From Polydactylus sextarius (Eukaryota; Chordata; Actinopteri; Polynemidae): a stretch of 64,000 nt of DNA. A program made the position numbers and the translations under genes. The stretch is taken from positions 22,145,047 to 22,209,046 of the forward strand of contig CM028908.1 in the NCBI GenBank assembly GCA_016801845.1, in the 5' to 3' direction. This document shows, piece by piece, positions 47,783-60,717 of the stretch; the first letter of the stretch is position 1, and every line of letters starts with the position of its first letter. Under the pieces are notes generated by a model. It saw only the letters and a list, made by a program, of their open reading frames with translations, was not told where the DNA came from and ran no database searches.

Positions 47783-50700
47783 TCAAGAGCGAGACCTGGA
47801 GCGGGACGCAGACCGCTTGGCTGGCGACTTGGAGAGCTGGTGGTTTTTGCCAAGAGGAGATTCTGAGGCATGTTTTTCATTTCCACTCTCTGAACGGGAA
47901 CGTGAGCGGCTCCCAGACTTTTTACCAGAAGATTTCTCCTTGGAACGACTTCGGGATGCTTGATCTACTTTAGATTTACTCTTGGAGCGTGATTTGCGAG
48001 TGTCTGAACCAGATCGTGACTTTTTGCTCTTGGAGGGACTCTGAGACTTGCGAGACTTCTCGGGGGATTTAGAGTGGCTGGACTTTCTCTTTGATCTGGA
48101 GTGTGACTTTCGTCCGGACCTGGAGTGAGACCTGCGTTTGCTGCGAGACTGAGAACTGCAAAAAACAAAAATATAAAACTGATTCAGGCCACATGACTTT
48201 ACAATCTTTATTTCTTGACATGGATTTATAACTTTACTTGATTTGAACTACTTTTTGTGGGCTTATTATTAACTAAACTGACAAACTAAATAAATGTCAA
48301 ATTAAAATTGTTTCAAAAGGAAATTACATCTCTACAGACATCTCTCTATGGAGGTTTCTACACTCTTCAGACCAGTGTGTGATCCTGGAGCTGGACTTAC
48401 CGTGACCGAGATCTGGAATGGCTGTGAGAACTCCTGCTCCTTCGGCTGCGGCTGTGAGAGCGCCTCCTGCTGTGAGACCTGTGGGTTTAACAGGACACCT
48501 TAAATATAATTGGTAAGAGAACAAACACACACGTGCACACGAACAAAAACAATAAAAAAATGACACAGAGTTTCATTTACCTGGATCGGCTACCAGAATA
48601 AGAGCGTTTGCGCCGAGGTTTGTCCTCCACCAGACGGATCTTCCTTCCATTGACATCAGTGCCGTCCAACTTTTCTAAAGCCCGTTTCATGTCTGAACGG
48701 GACCGAAATTCAATGACGCCCTCATTGGCGCGGCCTTTGTGAGCATCAGCATAGGTTACTTCACCTGCTTGCCGCATAAAATCCTACAAAGAAACAAACG
48801 TGTCAGCTGAGTACAGACAAAAATACATGTGTTTCTGTTGCCTTAAGTGGCCAGATTTCACACCAACTGATTCAGGGTCTTGGTTATGTTATTTGTACTA
48901 TATTTGTCTACTTGCCTTCAATTCAATGTTTTGTGCAATGACTGTGTATGAAGGTGGACAACATGACAAGTCACCAAAATGAAGCCACAACATCATGATT
49001 GCCCCCTGGTGCCTGGCTGTAGTAAGGTCATCAACCAACCCCCTCAGTTAACAGATGGGACATGGACTAAACATCAAAGCACACTTCTAATACTTTTTTC
49101 TCATAGTATTGTGTCAGTTTAGGTAGTTCTTATCATGCTGATATATGTTTAAATCCTCCATTTTCTAACAAGGTACAACAACAAGGTTCTGTAGGTGCAT
49201 ATTCTTGTTTAAAACCAAAGCAAACATTTGTGCTGGAGCCTGTACGATCAGCTGTAGATCACCTCTCACCTTGAGGTCCTGCCAACTGCACCTGCTGGAC
49301 AGGTTCTCCACAATGAGGCGGTGTTCGGTGCGTACAGGTGGCCCATACTTGTCTCTGCCGGAGCGATTCCAGCTGCTGTAGCCGCTACCTTAACACAAGA
49401 CAGGGAGATTAAGATTTAATTTGAGGACACCAGTTTCTGCACAGGTGAGGTTTCCGAACTGGAATAAATAATCTAAGAAACCACTACAGACTTGACATCT
49501 TTACCTAGAATTTATTTTGTGCCTAAGCCTCTGAACTTGATCTATTAATAGACTATCAGCTGTCTGGCTCTGTCAAGTTTCAGTGGCAATGCAAAGTAGT
49601 TAAAGACCACCAATTATTTTTAGTCCATATCCACTGGACATAGAGTCCTGTTGCTTTCCAAAGCAGGTACACAGTTAAGGATTACTGGCATTGTAAACTT
49701 AAGGTAAAAGCACTTCAAGAAGAAAAGAAAGTCAGCAGCACTCTATGCTCTGTGGACTAGGATAAAAAAAAAAAACACTTTATTGAGGATAAGACAGCAT
49801 TTTTCTTACTTCTTTGTATAAATAGTTTCTTTGAGGTACAGCAACATTAAATTCTGTGGTCACAGGTTTTTATATAGAAATGTAGGGGTTGTGTTGCTAC
49901 TAAACAAAACTTTGTGTCTCTGTAATGTATTTTAAAATAGGGCCATTTATTTACTGTACAATATGTAACATTTTATGATTACATGGGCTGTTCTTTGTTG
50001 GTAGAAATAGTTGCAGATGCAGAGAACTTGCTAATACCCCCTCTTGTGAAAGCTGATATCATTGTTTACCCTTGCTTCAAGTCTTTAGTCATGTTGATTT
50101 ATCTACTCCTGAAAACATCTCCCAACTCTGAAGCCAGGATGGATTTTGTCTTACTGCACAACATAATATTCCTTATTTTGCACACTACCCATTTGTAACA
50201 TAATAAAACAAAGAAGACACCTACCAAACACTCTTTGTTTTACTACAGAGCACTGGGAGCCAAATCAGTGGCTGAAACACATGTTGGCTTGGTCCTCTGC
50301 AATGTCTTGCAACAGTAAAACCAACAGGATTCCTCACCATCACCCTGGTCTATTGGAAAAGGATGCTGTCATCATGGCTTCCGGTTATGTCAACCAATGG
50401 TCAAATGGCAAAGGTCTCACACACACATTGTAAGGGGAAAGCCCAGGCCAAACGGGTCAGGCAGTCATCTTTACCCTCACTGGACTCGGACTCAGCCCGC
50501 AGTGGACTCTTTCAAATTAAAACATCAAGCACTTTGTTAATGTTGACTTCAAACTGAATACATTGTAGCTTCAAAAGTCTTACCTTCTCTTTAATCACTG
50601 TAACTCATGGGATTTTAATACACATCTCTTTCACTGCATTTAGTCTTTGTTTCTACCTGCCATCAGGAACAGTGTCAGATCCATATGACGGCTGTGGACA

Positions 50701-51911
50701 TTACCCTTTTGTAAAGTAACGACTACCAAAACGTGAATATTGACAACAGATCTCAAATAAGCTCAAAGTTGACACAGGACACCTCACATGAGTACTGACG
50801 GCTTCACTGAAACTTTTTTATATCCAGAGTCAATGTCAAAGTGAGCTCTGGATACTGCAGCTAGTAAACAGATACTGATGAGAAGCTCAAATGTACATGT
50901 GCTTAGATGTGCCGAACTTACTGCGCCCCCCATAGCCATATCCATCTCTCCTCGGTCCGCGGGCGTGCTCAATGACGACTCGCTCCCCACACAGCTCTTT
51001 CCCATTCAGTTCATACACAGCATCATCAGCATCTCGCATGTCCTCAAACTCTACAAAGCCGTACCTGTGTAGGATCAATGTGCAGGGACTGGCCATTACT
51101 TCTATTAGTTTGATACTGACTCAATAACGATCAACTCTGTAAAGAGTCTCACATAGTAACAAATGCATATTATTGTCATCAACCATAGCTCGTATTAATA
51201 ATATCTGGAAAATTAATTTCACCAAGAATAAACGAGTAACATTATCATTCAATAGGAGATAATAGAGTTTTAAACAGCCACAATGTTACAGTATCTTATG
51301 GTGTTTTTAAATGTGGCTGTGTAATGTTTATTAAGGGAAGGTGTTTTCTATTTTCTGAGTTTGAGCAATAAGTGTATGAAATATGTAACATATGCACAAG
51401 TATATCTATCTATCTATCTATATGGATAAAATTAGGTTTTTTAGAGGGGAACCCTAATTTTAGCTAAACAATTGAAGATTGCATTAACAGCTGGTTAGCT
51501 AGTTGCTAATCACCTCGAATAATTACAGTAACATTTACGTTAACAAACCATATATTTACATCTGAGACAGCTGGTGTCACGTTGATATTACAAATAGTAA
51601 ACAACAATAATGGAGGGTTTTTGCAAAATCGCAAAAAATGCGCAGTTGCACGCAAATTAAAAGACAACAACAACAAGCTATTATTGCTAATAGTCTTGCC
51701 ATTTTTTTTCACCTCCTGCTGTTACTTCGGTAACTACTGAACATTTAGGCCGATGTTATTAACATTGGCTAACCCAGTTGTTATGAATGATGAGGTGCTC
51801 TTACCCATTTTTCAAGTCGATCTCTAATAATTTACCGTAACCGCTAAAAAATCTCTGAATGTCTTTCTCTCGAACATGATAGCTAAGCTTGCCGACATAC
51901 ACCCGCGGCAT
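47783..51911 (-). CDS. srsf6: Serine/arginine-rich splicing factor 6
   Basis: A nuclear SR protein that binds exonic enhancers and directs constitutive and alternative splicing. Six coding exons give 340 aa (human 344): 51805-51911, 50922-51064, 49270-49388, 48581-48783, 48401-48478, 47783-48155. RRM1 (about 2-72) has RVYVGKLSY and RNP1-like NGYGFVEFED. The linker is Gly/Arg/Tyr-rich (RRDGYGYGGRS). RRM2 (about 106-178) bears the pseudo-RRM signature SWQDLKD at 118-124. The rest is an RS domain with many RS/SR dipeptides. Intron 2 is long (1.53 kb) and contains a candidate poison exon. An ACTTCCGGT site lies at 52011-52019 upstream. Paralogues SRSF4/5 are alternatives, but the GKELCGERVVIEHARGPRRD segment and length favour SRSF6. 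Confidence 0.93.
50584..50656 (-). other. Candidate poison cassette exon of srsf6
   Basis: In intron 2, a 73-nt segment is bounded on the minus strand by an acceptor (ctgatggcag|gt) and a strong donor (agagaag|gtaaga). Spliced after coding exon 2 it would read SRNKD and then stop (TAA), triggering nonsense-mediated decay. SR-protein genes including SRSF6 are known to autoregulate with such exons at this position. The exon itself is purine-rich at its 3' end. Exon use is inferred, not seen. Confidence 0.4.
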
Positions 51912-52740
51912 CTCTGATAAACTATTAATCTATACAAGTTTAAAAAAAATGTAACTTGTGCTGGGCCACAGTCAGGCCTGCCTGGGAGACACAGATACAC
52001 AGGCTGGTCGACTTCCGGTAGGATCCTTCAAAATAAAAGTATGGTGTTCAAAATATAAACAAAAACTTCAGACTTTAACAAAGTAAATAGTTTGCAGTGT
52101 ATAATTGTTGTTTTCACACTACAGCTGTGTAAGAAAAATTCATATATCCTCAAATTCATTTGTGTACATCGGTGCAAAGCTTTCTGTGTTACATGATGTG
52201 CACAGCTTATGATGCATTTTGGTTTTACCAAGTATAAAAAACCTATTGCAGTACATTTTAAGAAGTTGGGAAGGAAGGATGGGACAATCTGTACGTTTTT
52301 ATCCTATCATGCTTCACAATAATGTCACCTTCCGTCTTCTCGTAGAGGACCAGGCTGTACATTTTCCTGGTTGCCCTGTTCTCTTTAATGCTTGCACCCA
52401 TTTTATTTTCATCAGTGGATCAGATTGTACATTACCTTACTCCTCCTGATCCACACTTTTTCCATTCTCTGGTTGATGGATCCGGTCATTGTGATTCTTC
52501 ACTGTGCCATCCTCTCTGTAGTCTATTCATCTGCTTTATTCTTTTTGACAGAAGGATTATTACTACCCTTAGACCTGTGGGGCATTGTACTGGTAGCTGC
52601 ATGTGTTAGATAGGCATAAAAATGCTATGCCATCTATTAGTTATTTTGTGCAACTTTCAGTTATCTAAAATGTTATTACATAGATATGATAGATGTCTTG
52701 TCAACAAACAAATGACAAACATATCTGTTATGGCCTTTTA
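51912..52740. other. srsf6 promoter and srsf6-acot8 spacer
   Basis: The srsf6-proximal part has ACTTCCGGT at 52011-52019. The remainder (52200-52620) is unusually open in three frames on the plus strand, one giving a hydrophobic 73-aa frame at 52392-52613, but no splice sites, homologue or poly(A) context support a gene. Confidence 0.4.
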
Positions 52741-52744
52741 AGTC

Positions 52745-52750
52745 TTTATT
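52745..52750 (-). terminator. Poly(A) signal of acot8
   Basis: Minus-strand AATAAA about 157 bp beyond the acot8 stop. Confidence 0.65.
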
Positions 52751-52906
52751 GACTGGAAATAAAATTCATTTTGGAATGTTCTTAATAAAACAACAATAAA
52801 CAAATAATTAAATTAACAATTTCATGTGTAAACATCTGGATAATGTTTATGTGATTAGAATCAGTGGTACGAATAAATAAGGCGCTGAAAGATCTTAGGA
52901 ATGTGC

Positions 52907-55767
52907 TCATAGTTTGCTGTGCTCTGTGAGGGCTTTTACCCTCAGGACACCCTCCTGGGAACACGAGGCAGCCAGGACCCCATCTCTTCTCCACAGTCGG
53001 CCTTGGACCAGTCCCCTGCTGCCCCCTGTCGGATACAACACAAAACACAAAGAATGAGGCACAGACGTGTCGTTCTTGTCTGAAGTTTGTCAAGAATAAT
53101 TAACATGAGTAGAATACCACAAAAGATAGATATTCAAAAATATAGTGAAAGGGGAAAAAAAATGTTTAAAAGTTTAATCGCATTTTTAAACATGTAATAT
53201 CTATGTATGTATGTAATAAAAACTTTAAAAAAAAAAAAAACTAGGCTGATACTAAGACTGATTTGCAAGTTTTAAAAAAACTGTTGATCGCAGTATAGCA
53301 GCAGATAGTAATTATTTCAAAACATTATATGTTATAATAATTTTGACACAGAACATTTAGGCCTGATCTATCAATGATCACTGTGGAGATCATTTTATAA
53401 CTAAACAAATAAGGTCCAACAAGCCACTCTGAAAATTGTATGAATATATGTAACTATGATGACCGCAATTCTCTGTAGCACTGTGATGCATAAAGACACA
53501 TCAAATGAAGTAAACAACATACGGACCTGCCCAAGGACTCTCACACTCGTACAACATCCACTCATCACTGCGAAAAGTGGTGTGGAACCACATGGCGTGG
53601 TCCAGAGACGCTGAAAACTGAGCTCTGTAGTTGGGATAGGGCAACAGGGCTGTGCCCAGGAATGCATAGTCTGATACATATGCAGCTACACAGCAATGCA
53701 GCTTCATGTTGCCTTCACCTACATAAACACACAAATAATATATATCATCACATTTAGGTTGTACTGCATTATACATTACATAAATTGCTCCTAATAATGT
53801 TTTCAATTATTTTCACATGGAAATACGTATCTTTGACACAGTAAATGCTTTGTGTTGAAACAGCGTGAAACAGTCATCATGATATTTGCAGTATCTTTAC
53901 CAATATATCCACGTGCTCGCACCCAGAACAGCTTCCTTGGCTCAGCGGCAGCAAGTCTATAAAAGTGGGGTGGGTGGACTGGTTTTATCTCAATGGGCAC
54001 CTCACTAGCCAACAGTTTGTTAAGGCCTTGTTTTGATTTCTCTGCCAGGTCAGGTTTACTGTAAAACAACAGAAGGAAACTTCAGGTTATGATTGCAGAC
54101 CTTAATTAATTAATACTCTTTCATAGCAAAACATATTTCTGCAACGTAGCATGTTTATTGTTAGTAGAGCTGATCCAATTTTTTATTAGCTTTCACTAGA
54201 TTTCTAGTAGACCAACAGTGTTTTCGATAAAGTGAGCCAGGGATAATAAAGAATGTATTTTGTGTTGTTTGTTTCGGGGTCAGTGAGTTAAGTTTAATGT
54301 CAGAATTCTGCTGTAATCTGTGGGTCTGTTTATGTACTTCACGACAAGAGGCAGTCCCACTTTCCATTTTCACATTTCCTATTTCGCTGTAAAGTCTGTC
54401 TTACATTAAACCTGCTATTATTATTATTAATATCATTGGAGTTTATACACCCTTACACAATCACGTCAAAACCACCAGAGGGTGCCAGGGCACAGAGATG
54501 TTGCAGTTTTCAAGAATTTCTTATAACAACCTCACTTCTCCAAACAAACTGCTTGGCTTGTATTTTAACTCTCTCCTCTAACCCACTGGGTATTTAATTA
54601 AAAACCAGATTATATAAGCCTTATTATATGTATATATTGCTTTTATTATTCTACCTCAGATAAAGATGAATTAGCTCCTCCATGGTGAGGAGGTCTTCAG
54701 GCTGAGGGACCACTGGCATGGTGAACTGGTGCTGCAGCGGACTTGGCTGCAGCTTGTGGAAGGATGCTTGGCAGATCAGTATAGGCTGTCCATGCTGAAT
54801 GGCCCTCACGGAGCGCACTGTGAAACTGCGACCATCTCTTGTACGGTCCACCTGGTACAGGACTGGAACCTTAGGATCCCCTAAAAACATCCAATAGAAA
54901 CAGTAACTAGAACTCTAATGCATCACTCTATTGGTTATATGATAACAAACGGTAGGGGATATTTTAAATGGAACATTTAAAAACACTCTTTGTTACATGT
55001 TCAGATTATGCCTACATGAAGTTAGCCTATGTTACCTGCTCGTACAAAGTAGCAATGGAGAGAATGGGCATAGAGGTTGTCGTCGACAGATTTGGCAGCA
55101 GCTACAAGGGCCTGTCCAACTATTTGACCCCCAAACAAACGCTGACTGCGAGGGATCCAGTGATGTGTCCCTCTGGGAGAAAAAGGAGAGAAACTGGTTA
55201 CATGCATTCATGCTGTCAGTTTATTATGAACACCTATCTAAACCAAATACAGTTTAAAACAAAAATCCCGCAATAAAATATGCCTTCATGAAGATTATAT
55301 TGTTCAGTCTGTATAGACACTATGTTTAAATAAATAAAAGCGTCTTATTTGCAGCACATAATATATTGTTTCTGATTATAATTTCTGATATGAGTCATAT
55401 TTGTGTGAGTTTCAGGTATTTACATGTTACGTGAAAGCAAATAATATAAATACAAAATAATAGTTTCCCTATAAGGTTGACGTAAACATTACGAATAATC
55501 AATAAAAAAGAAAATATCTTATTTCCGATATCCCCGACATGACTTGAATGCAGCATTCGTTCAGTACCTGTACAGGTCCACGTCGAGTTTCTCTAAATTT
55601 AAAACGCTGGTGACCAGGACACTTTTAAGGTCCTGGTTATACTGAGCTTCAGGTTTCTCTGAGCTTTCATCATCGTGTGATTTGAGTGACTTGACCTCTC
55701 CCGAGTTACCAAACTTATCCGTTGACCCCTTATCATTTCGGTTCGCATTCGTCTCTTCTTCCGCCAT
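52907..55767 (-). CDS. acot8: Peroxisomal acyl-CoA thioesterase 8
   Basis: Hydrolyses acyl-CoA esters to free acid and CoA in peroxisomes, regulating beta-oxidation and bile-acid products. Six coding exons give 343 aa (human 319): 55568-55767, 55036-55172, 54655-54880, 53901-54058, 53527-53718, 52907-53025. It has the TesB-type double hot-dog fold: first half with RLFGGQIVGQALVAAAK and HSLHCYFVRAG, second half with FWVRARGYIG, AYVSDYAFLGTALL and ASLDHAMWFH. By alignment with the family, Asp257, Ser278 and Gln328 occupy the catalytic triad positions. The protein ends Ser-Lys-Leu, a canonical PTS1 signal. The start was set at 55767 (aacATGG context); an in-frame ATG at 55836 would add 23 residues and is less likely. 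The N-terminal 45 residues are charged and poorly conserved. Confidence 0.95.
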
Positions 55768-55839
55768 GTTTATTTGGTAACTTCTTCTTCCTCTTGGTGT
55801 TGGGACAGACAGCAAAAAGCGTGTTGCTGCCACCACAGG

Positions 55840-56600
55840 TCAGACACAGAAAAGCAACTGGTTGAAGATTTGAAAATCTAAACTTTGGAGAAGTGAAGAA
55901 AGATTTGGCTTTGATTTATCATATTTTCGTCACACAATATCCCTAAATATGTCAAAATAAAAATAGCATCTCCATTGCCATTATTACATATATCTAAATG
56001 ATGAAAAAGTCTTCAAAAACCATAATAGAATGAACAAAATGGCTCAAAATGATGGGGTATGAAACTAATAAATATGGGGTATGAACCTAATAAATTATTA
56101 CAATGTATAATAAAGTATATCCAAAATAAAGGACACAACCCACCAAACCTGCTTGTAGGTCTGATTTCTTCATAATAAAGGCACCATCATCTGATGACCC
56201 TGCCCTGAAAACCTACACCACAATCCAGTCATCTGGTTTCAAACTAGTCATCCCTAAGCTTTCATGTGGGAAAGCATCAACAAATATCATAAAGCATAGT
56301 GATAAGTTTCACGACATACTTGTCAATTGCCTACTAGTTAATTGGCCCTTTTCATATATTTAAAGGTCTTCCAAACTATATTTCACACAGGGTGAGACAA
56401 AAATATTTACTCCTAACTTTTACAATACATCAACACAGGAAGAAGTGCTGTTGTCTGATTTAGACCTGTTTTCTTACAACATTTCACATCAATTTCCACC
56501 TCAGCATACCATATTCTAGTTCCACCACTCCTCCACTGATAAACACAAAGTATTCTCATATCAATACCCAAATACTCACTCAGAGATTCCAGAGCCGTGT
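55840..56600. other. acot8 upstream and spacer
   Basis: No exon is recognised. It contains a 22-bp sequence repeated twice in tandem at 56052-56095 (atggggtatgaaactaataa unit). Confidence 0.5.
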
Positions 56601-57360
56601 TAACAAAGTGTGTACTATTATTGTTACAATTTCTTTATTAATTCACCATCTGGGAATGTTCTCACATGCTAAGCACTTGACTGACATCTGCCTTGGATAC
56701 TGGAAATGTTTCTCCTTTTTACTAAACATCATCTACAAACACAAGACAATATTTCTTACCTTCATTGAAAGTGAACTCAATGAAATACATTATGTAAATG
56801 ATCTAAAGGCACATCAGGAGGTGGGTGTGCACTCATCTGTTGAGCTCTGCCAACATGATGTGCAGCACAAACAAGTCATTTTTGACAAAGGTTTTGAGCA
56901 TATGTTGAAAATCCCTCAGTCAACCAATACCAGCTTATGTTTGCACAAACACAATCATCCTGAACATAATTGAAAAACTGCTGGACTTAGGCCTCTCCTT
57001 CCCCATCTGCATCTGGATAAAACAATCCCTTACAGATCTTAAGAGAATAAAAAACCAGTTCATACTTTTACTCCTCGATCACTTCAAGCACTGGATCACC
57101 ACAGGGCTTCATGCTGAGTTCACTACGAATGCACATCTTTCCACTCCCCCAGTACCATTATCAAATTTGCTGATATCACATGTGACAAAAAAGCTCTACA
57201 AAGACACCGCTTCTTCAAAGTGCTCAGGAGGAACAATGTGGAGAAGAAGCTGCTGGTGGCATTCTACCAAGCAACAATTTAGGTCATTTAGTGCAGGCTA
57301 ACACTGCTGCAGAAAAGAACATTCTGCAAGTCATCAAGATTGCAGAAGAGATTTCTGGTT
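56600..57360 (+). mobile_element. Degenerate LINE reverse-transcriptase fragment (CR1/L2-like)
   Basis: Conceptual reading with frameshifts gives IIEKLLDLGLSFPICIWIK, then sequence like the SSPQG and FADDT region (aacctca...gggcttcatgctgag; atcaaatttgctgatatcac), then RRNNVEKKLLVAFYQATI. These correspond in order to the finger/palm and post-palm parts of CR1/L2-clade LINE ORF2 proteins. The frame contains many stops and deletions, so it is a fossil. Confidence 0.55.
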
Positions 57361-57479
57361 GAACTCATTGTTGTGTTCCTCAAATTCCATTAGGGTATAC
57401 TATTTCTATGAAGGGGTTTACTTGGTCTGCTTTGATCTTTAAGTACGTAATAGTTCAGGCGTTGGTTCAGGCATCTGAT

Positions 57480-58315
57480 CAGGTTGTCTCCATTGCTGTT
57501 AGAGATTTAGAGCCAGGCCCCTCCAACTGGTTAAAGACCTTGGGATCTGAGCACACTGGACAGATCATATATCATATGGAACAGCCTGCCGGAGAGCCTC
57601 AGGGCTGTAGCGACTGTTGATATTTTTCAGAAGAGGCTCAACACTCACCTTTTTTAATCAGGCTTTTAAATGATTCCTTATTCTTTTTTTTCTAGGGCAC
57701 CTTATCATATTTAATCTATCATTTACTATTATTTTAGGTATATGTTTTATTCACGTCTTAATGCCTATCTTTATTTATATTCTTTTTATTTTCTTATTGA
57801 TCTATTTCTTATCAAATTTTACTGTTTTAGTTATAGTTTTTAGCTCCAGTGTTTCCTCATGGGGGGCCGCCACACTGGGAGCTGGTCTTGGTCTGCCTGT
57901 GGGGGAGCTGTCCTGTAGGCGGGTCTGGCCTGGTTGGCCAAGGGCTCTGCATCTTGGTGTGGGGCCTCCTGTTTGCCCAGGTCAGGGTTGTCTCTGTGGC
58001 TCCCTTTGGTCCTGGGCCTGAGCCCTCTCAGTGTGGATGGCCTCCAGAGGTGGCTTTCTTACCACAGGTCTTGGTGCCCGGCCATATCTCTTTGAGGATA
58101 ACTAGTGTGTGTACCTGTCTGTGTGTGAGTGTGTGTGTATGTGCATGTGTATGTAGATGTGTATGTATGTATGTGTGTGTGCGTGCCTGTATGTACCCAG
58201 GGGGGTGGGAAGGTTGGATTTTCATCTCTGTTGTTTTTAGCCTCTGTGAGGCACTTTGTGTTGCTTTTAAGTATTAAAAGTGTCATATAGACAAAATTTG
58301 ATTTGATTTGATATA
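57480..58315 (+). mobile_element. L2-like LINE 3' end with GT-rich tail
   Basis: Around 57579-57665 the frame NSLPESLRAVATVDIFQKRL-NTHLF resembles the C-terminus of L2/Maui-type ORF2 proteins. A G-rich 3' UTR follows and the end is gcactttgtgttgcttttaa, then tttgatttgatttgat, typical of fish L2-like tails. Imperfect GT/GTAT repeats fill 58108-58195. The stretch 57480-57577 looks like part of another LINE, so the block may be composite. Confidence 0.55.
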
Positions 58316-58519
58316 TCTCATCTAGTCTGGTAACACTGTAAACTGCTCTAGGAGGAAGTGGAGGGTGTCGTTAGGAAAACACTTGGACAAACCCATACTC
58401 CTACATAACTTAAAGTTACAGGCCAGTTTGTTTGCTGTTACTGAAAGATTCACTCAATAAACAACAAACAATGGGTGTCATATTTTATTTTTTTGTTTTT
58501 CCTTTTGTGGCGTATATGT

Positions 58520-58937
58520 TCTCTCTTTTCTTCTCCTTTTGTGTAGCTCCACCTAGGCACCTCCATCGACATGAATCAGCTGAACCTGGTCTGGGAAAGA
58601 GGAGTCAAAGTTCCTGAGCCAAAATCTGAATGAGATCAATATGACAACAGACACCAGAAGTCTTGTATGAAACTTCTAGTGTCTGTTGTCATGTTGCTTT
58701 GTTTTGTATTTGTTAGGACTGTATGTGTTTTTGGTGCTGTTCCTCTTTTCCTCTCCTCCCTTTTGTGTAGCTCCACCTAGGCACTTCCATCAACCATCAA
58801 TCAGCTCAATCTGACCTGGAGAAGAGGAGTTAGAGTTCCTGAGCCAAAATCTGAATGAAATCCACATGACAACAAGACTAGATGCCTTGTGAGAGGCTTC
58901 CAGTATTCGTTGTCATGTGCTGTTTTGTTTTGTATTT
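58520..58937. repeat. Tandem duplication, about 224-bp unit, each with a hairpin
   Basis: Two diverged copies (about 58520-58712 and 58744-58937) share ttttgtgtagctccacctag, gttcctgagccaaaatctga and tgttttgtatttgtt at a constant offset of about 224-225 bp. Both contain a palindromic segment, nearly perfect in the first copy (58642-58691) and decayed in the second (58866-58913). The origin is unknown; a dimer of a hairpin-bearing short element is possible. Confidence 0.75.
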
Positions 58938-58949
58938 ATTGTATTTCTT

Positions 58950-60580
58950 GATTTGATTTGTGTTAATTTGTGCTTCTATTAATAAATTCAATGGATTTTC
59001 TTGTTTTAAAGGTGTTTTCTGTGTTAGTTGTGGGACAGTAATGGCATATTGTATGTCCCATTGAGCTTCCCAAGGGTGGTGTGTAACACTTCCTTGTAAA
59101 ATACAATGGTAATTTGATATCTAAGACAAAGTAAAACAGCTGGCAAAGAGACAAAGACTAAGCTCTCAGTTTTCTTTCTTTCAGCTCAGACACAAAAGTG
59201 TCTTGAATGGGTGACATAGTCTCCATTCATGTATTTAAACACCTTGAACTTTTCTTCAACGGTTACTTGATACATTCCTGTTTGGACCAGCTCTGCCTGC
59301 CAAACAATATGAACGAATATGTGAACCTTGTGATAGTAGCTTTATTAACAATGTCATGAATAGTGTAATGATTACCTATTATTTTTGATGGTAACTGATG
59401 CTGAGTTCATAATCTTTTGTTCTGTTTTGTTAGTTCAGAAGTTTAGCCGCAGCCATGTGCTGCTTTGTGAAACTGTCTGATATTATCTTAATAAGGTGGC
59501 ATTTTTGATTTTGTTAAATGTTACATCCATTAGTATAGAAGACAAATCTATCCATCCTTCCATTAACCATATCACTGATCTTTTCAGGGTCATAAGGAGG
59601 GGCGATTGAAGCCAATCACGGCTGACTTTCAGGCATAGGCAGGAGACAAATAAATACAGAGAAAATGAAGTGAAATATAATACATGTCTTTCACTTTAAT
59701 ACATTCAGATATTGTTTTGATATGGTAGAAGAGAATACAGTTACTATTAGTGACACAAATTTTCCATGCCACAATAAAATCACATTGACAAACAACACAG
59801 AAAAGAAACAGGTGCAACTTAATGCTACAACAGGATCTGTGAGCAAAGCTTATTATCACGGTGTTTAACAGTCTTTCATCAGTATTATGTCTCAGTAACT
59901 GCTAATATATACTGCGGGTCAGACAATTCGTTCAAATTCATTCTCTGGGGACCACATCACAACATCTGTGTGATGTTTAAAAATATGCATTATTAATATA
60001 AATCAATTCATTTATGTTTAAATAAAGTCCACTCAATTGTGTGATTGCTGCAAAATCAGACCCACAATACCTTTACATGATCTGATCTATACTGTAATAC
60101 CCATAGAGAGTTTTACCACTGTGCAAACTTAGTACAGAAGCAGTTGGTGTATGACTCACTGCAATAATTGAAAACAGCAGAAATGACAGTGTCAAGGAGT
60201 GCATATTTGCATGTTGGCCAATGCCAAGTGGCCAGATGAGGTTGTATTGTATTGGTTTGTTTGTTTGCTTGCTTGCTACAAACCTGTGATCTTGTATCAA
60301 ATTTTTGCTGTTGGTATGATTCTATTCTTGTATAAAAGGACTGGACAAAACACCACAATGTACTAAAGCATTTAGTAGTCTCTGGACACTTTACTGAATG
60401 ACTGGACAATGACTTGACTACAACAATGTAGACAAACAATGAAGAAAAAGTCACCTAACTAAATCTAATCTGCACTATCTCAATGGTATTGATATATTCT
60501 CCAGAGACTAACCTTGGCTACCATTTAACAACACATTGTTACATTCTTAGTAACCTGAACTGCAGAGATACATCACAGTG
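58950..60580. other. Intergenic, no gene seen
   Basis: AT-rich. At 59550-59645 is a fragment of the 'ccatccattttc' dispersed repeat. No coding exon is recognised. Confidence 0.45.
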
Positions 60581-60588
60581 ACACATCC

Positions 60589-60685
60589 TATAAAAGACCT
60601 AAAAGTCTTAGGGTGGAGCACAATCTTCCATCAAAGTGCTGCCAGCAGCATCCACGGACAGCTACCTGGCTCACACCAAGAAGAG
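60589..60685 (+). promoter_or_regulatory. TATA box and 5' noncoding exon of a secreted-protein gene
   Basis: TATAAAAG at 60589-60596 is followed about 25-30 bp later by a probable start site, and a good donor (aagag|gtaag) closes the exon at 60685. The next exon (acceptor tttcag at 60886) carries the start codon. Confidence 0.55.
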
Positions 60686-60717
60686 GTAAGAAACTGATGA
60701 TGACTGTTGTGTTGGAA

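Noticed and set aside
52219..52613. Three overlapping plus-strand open frames, one hydrophobic (73 aa)
   Set aside because: Overlap in all frames reflects a local lack of stops. No family is recognised, no splice sites fit, and the region is the srsf6-acot8 spacer.
57761..58277. Two overlapping Gly/Leu/Trp-rich open frames
   Set aside because: They lie in the G-rich 3' UTR and GT-rich tail of an L2-like LINE.
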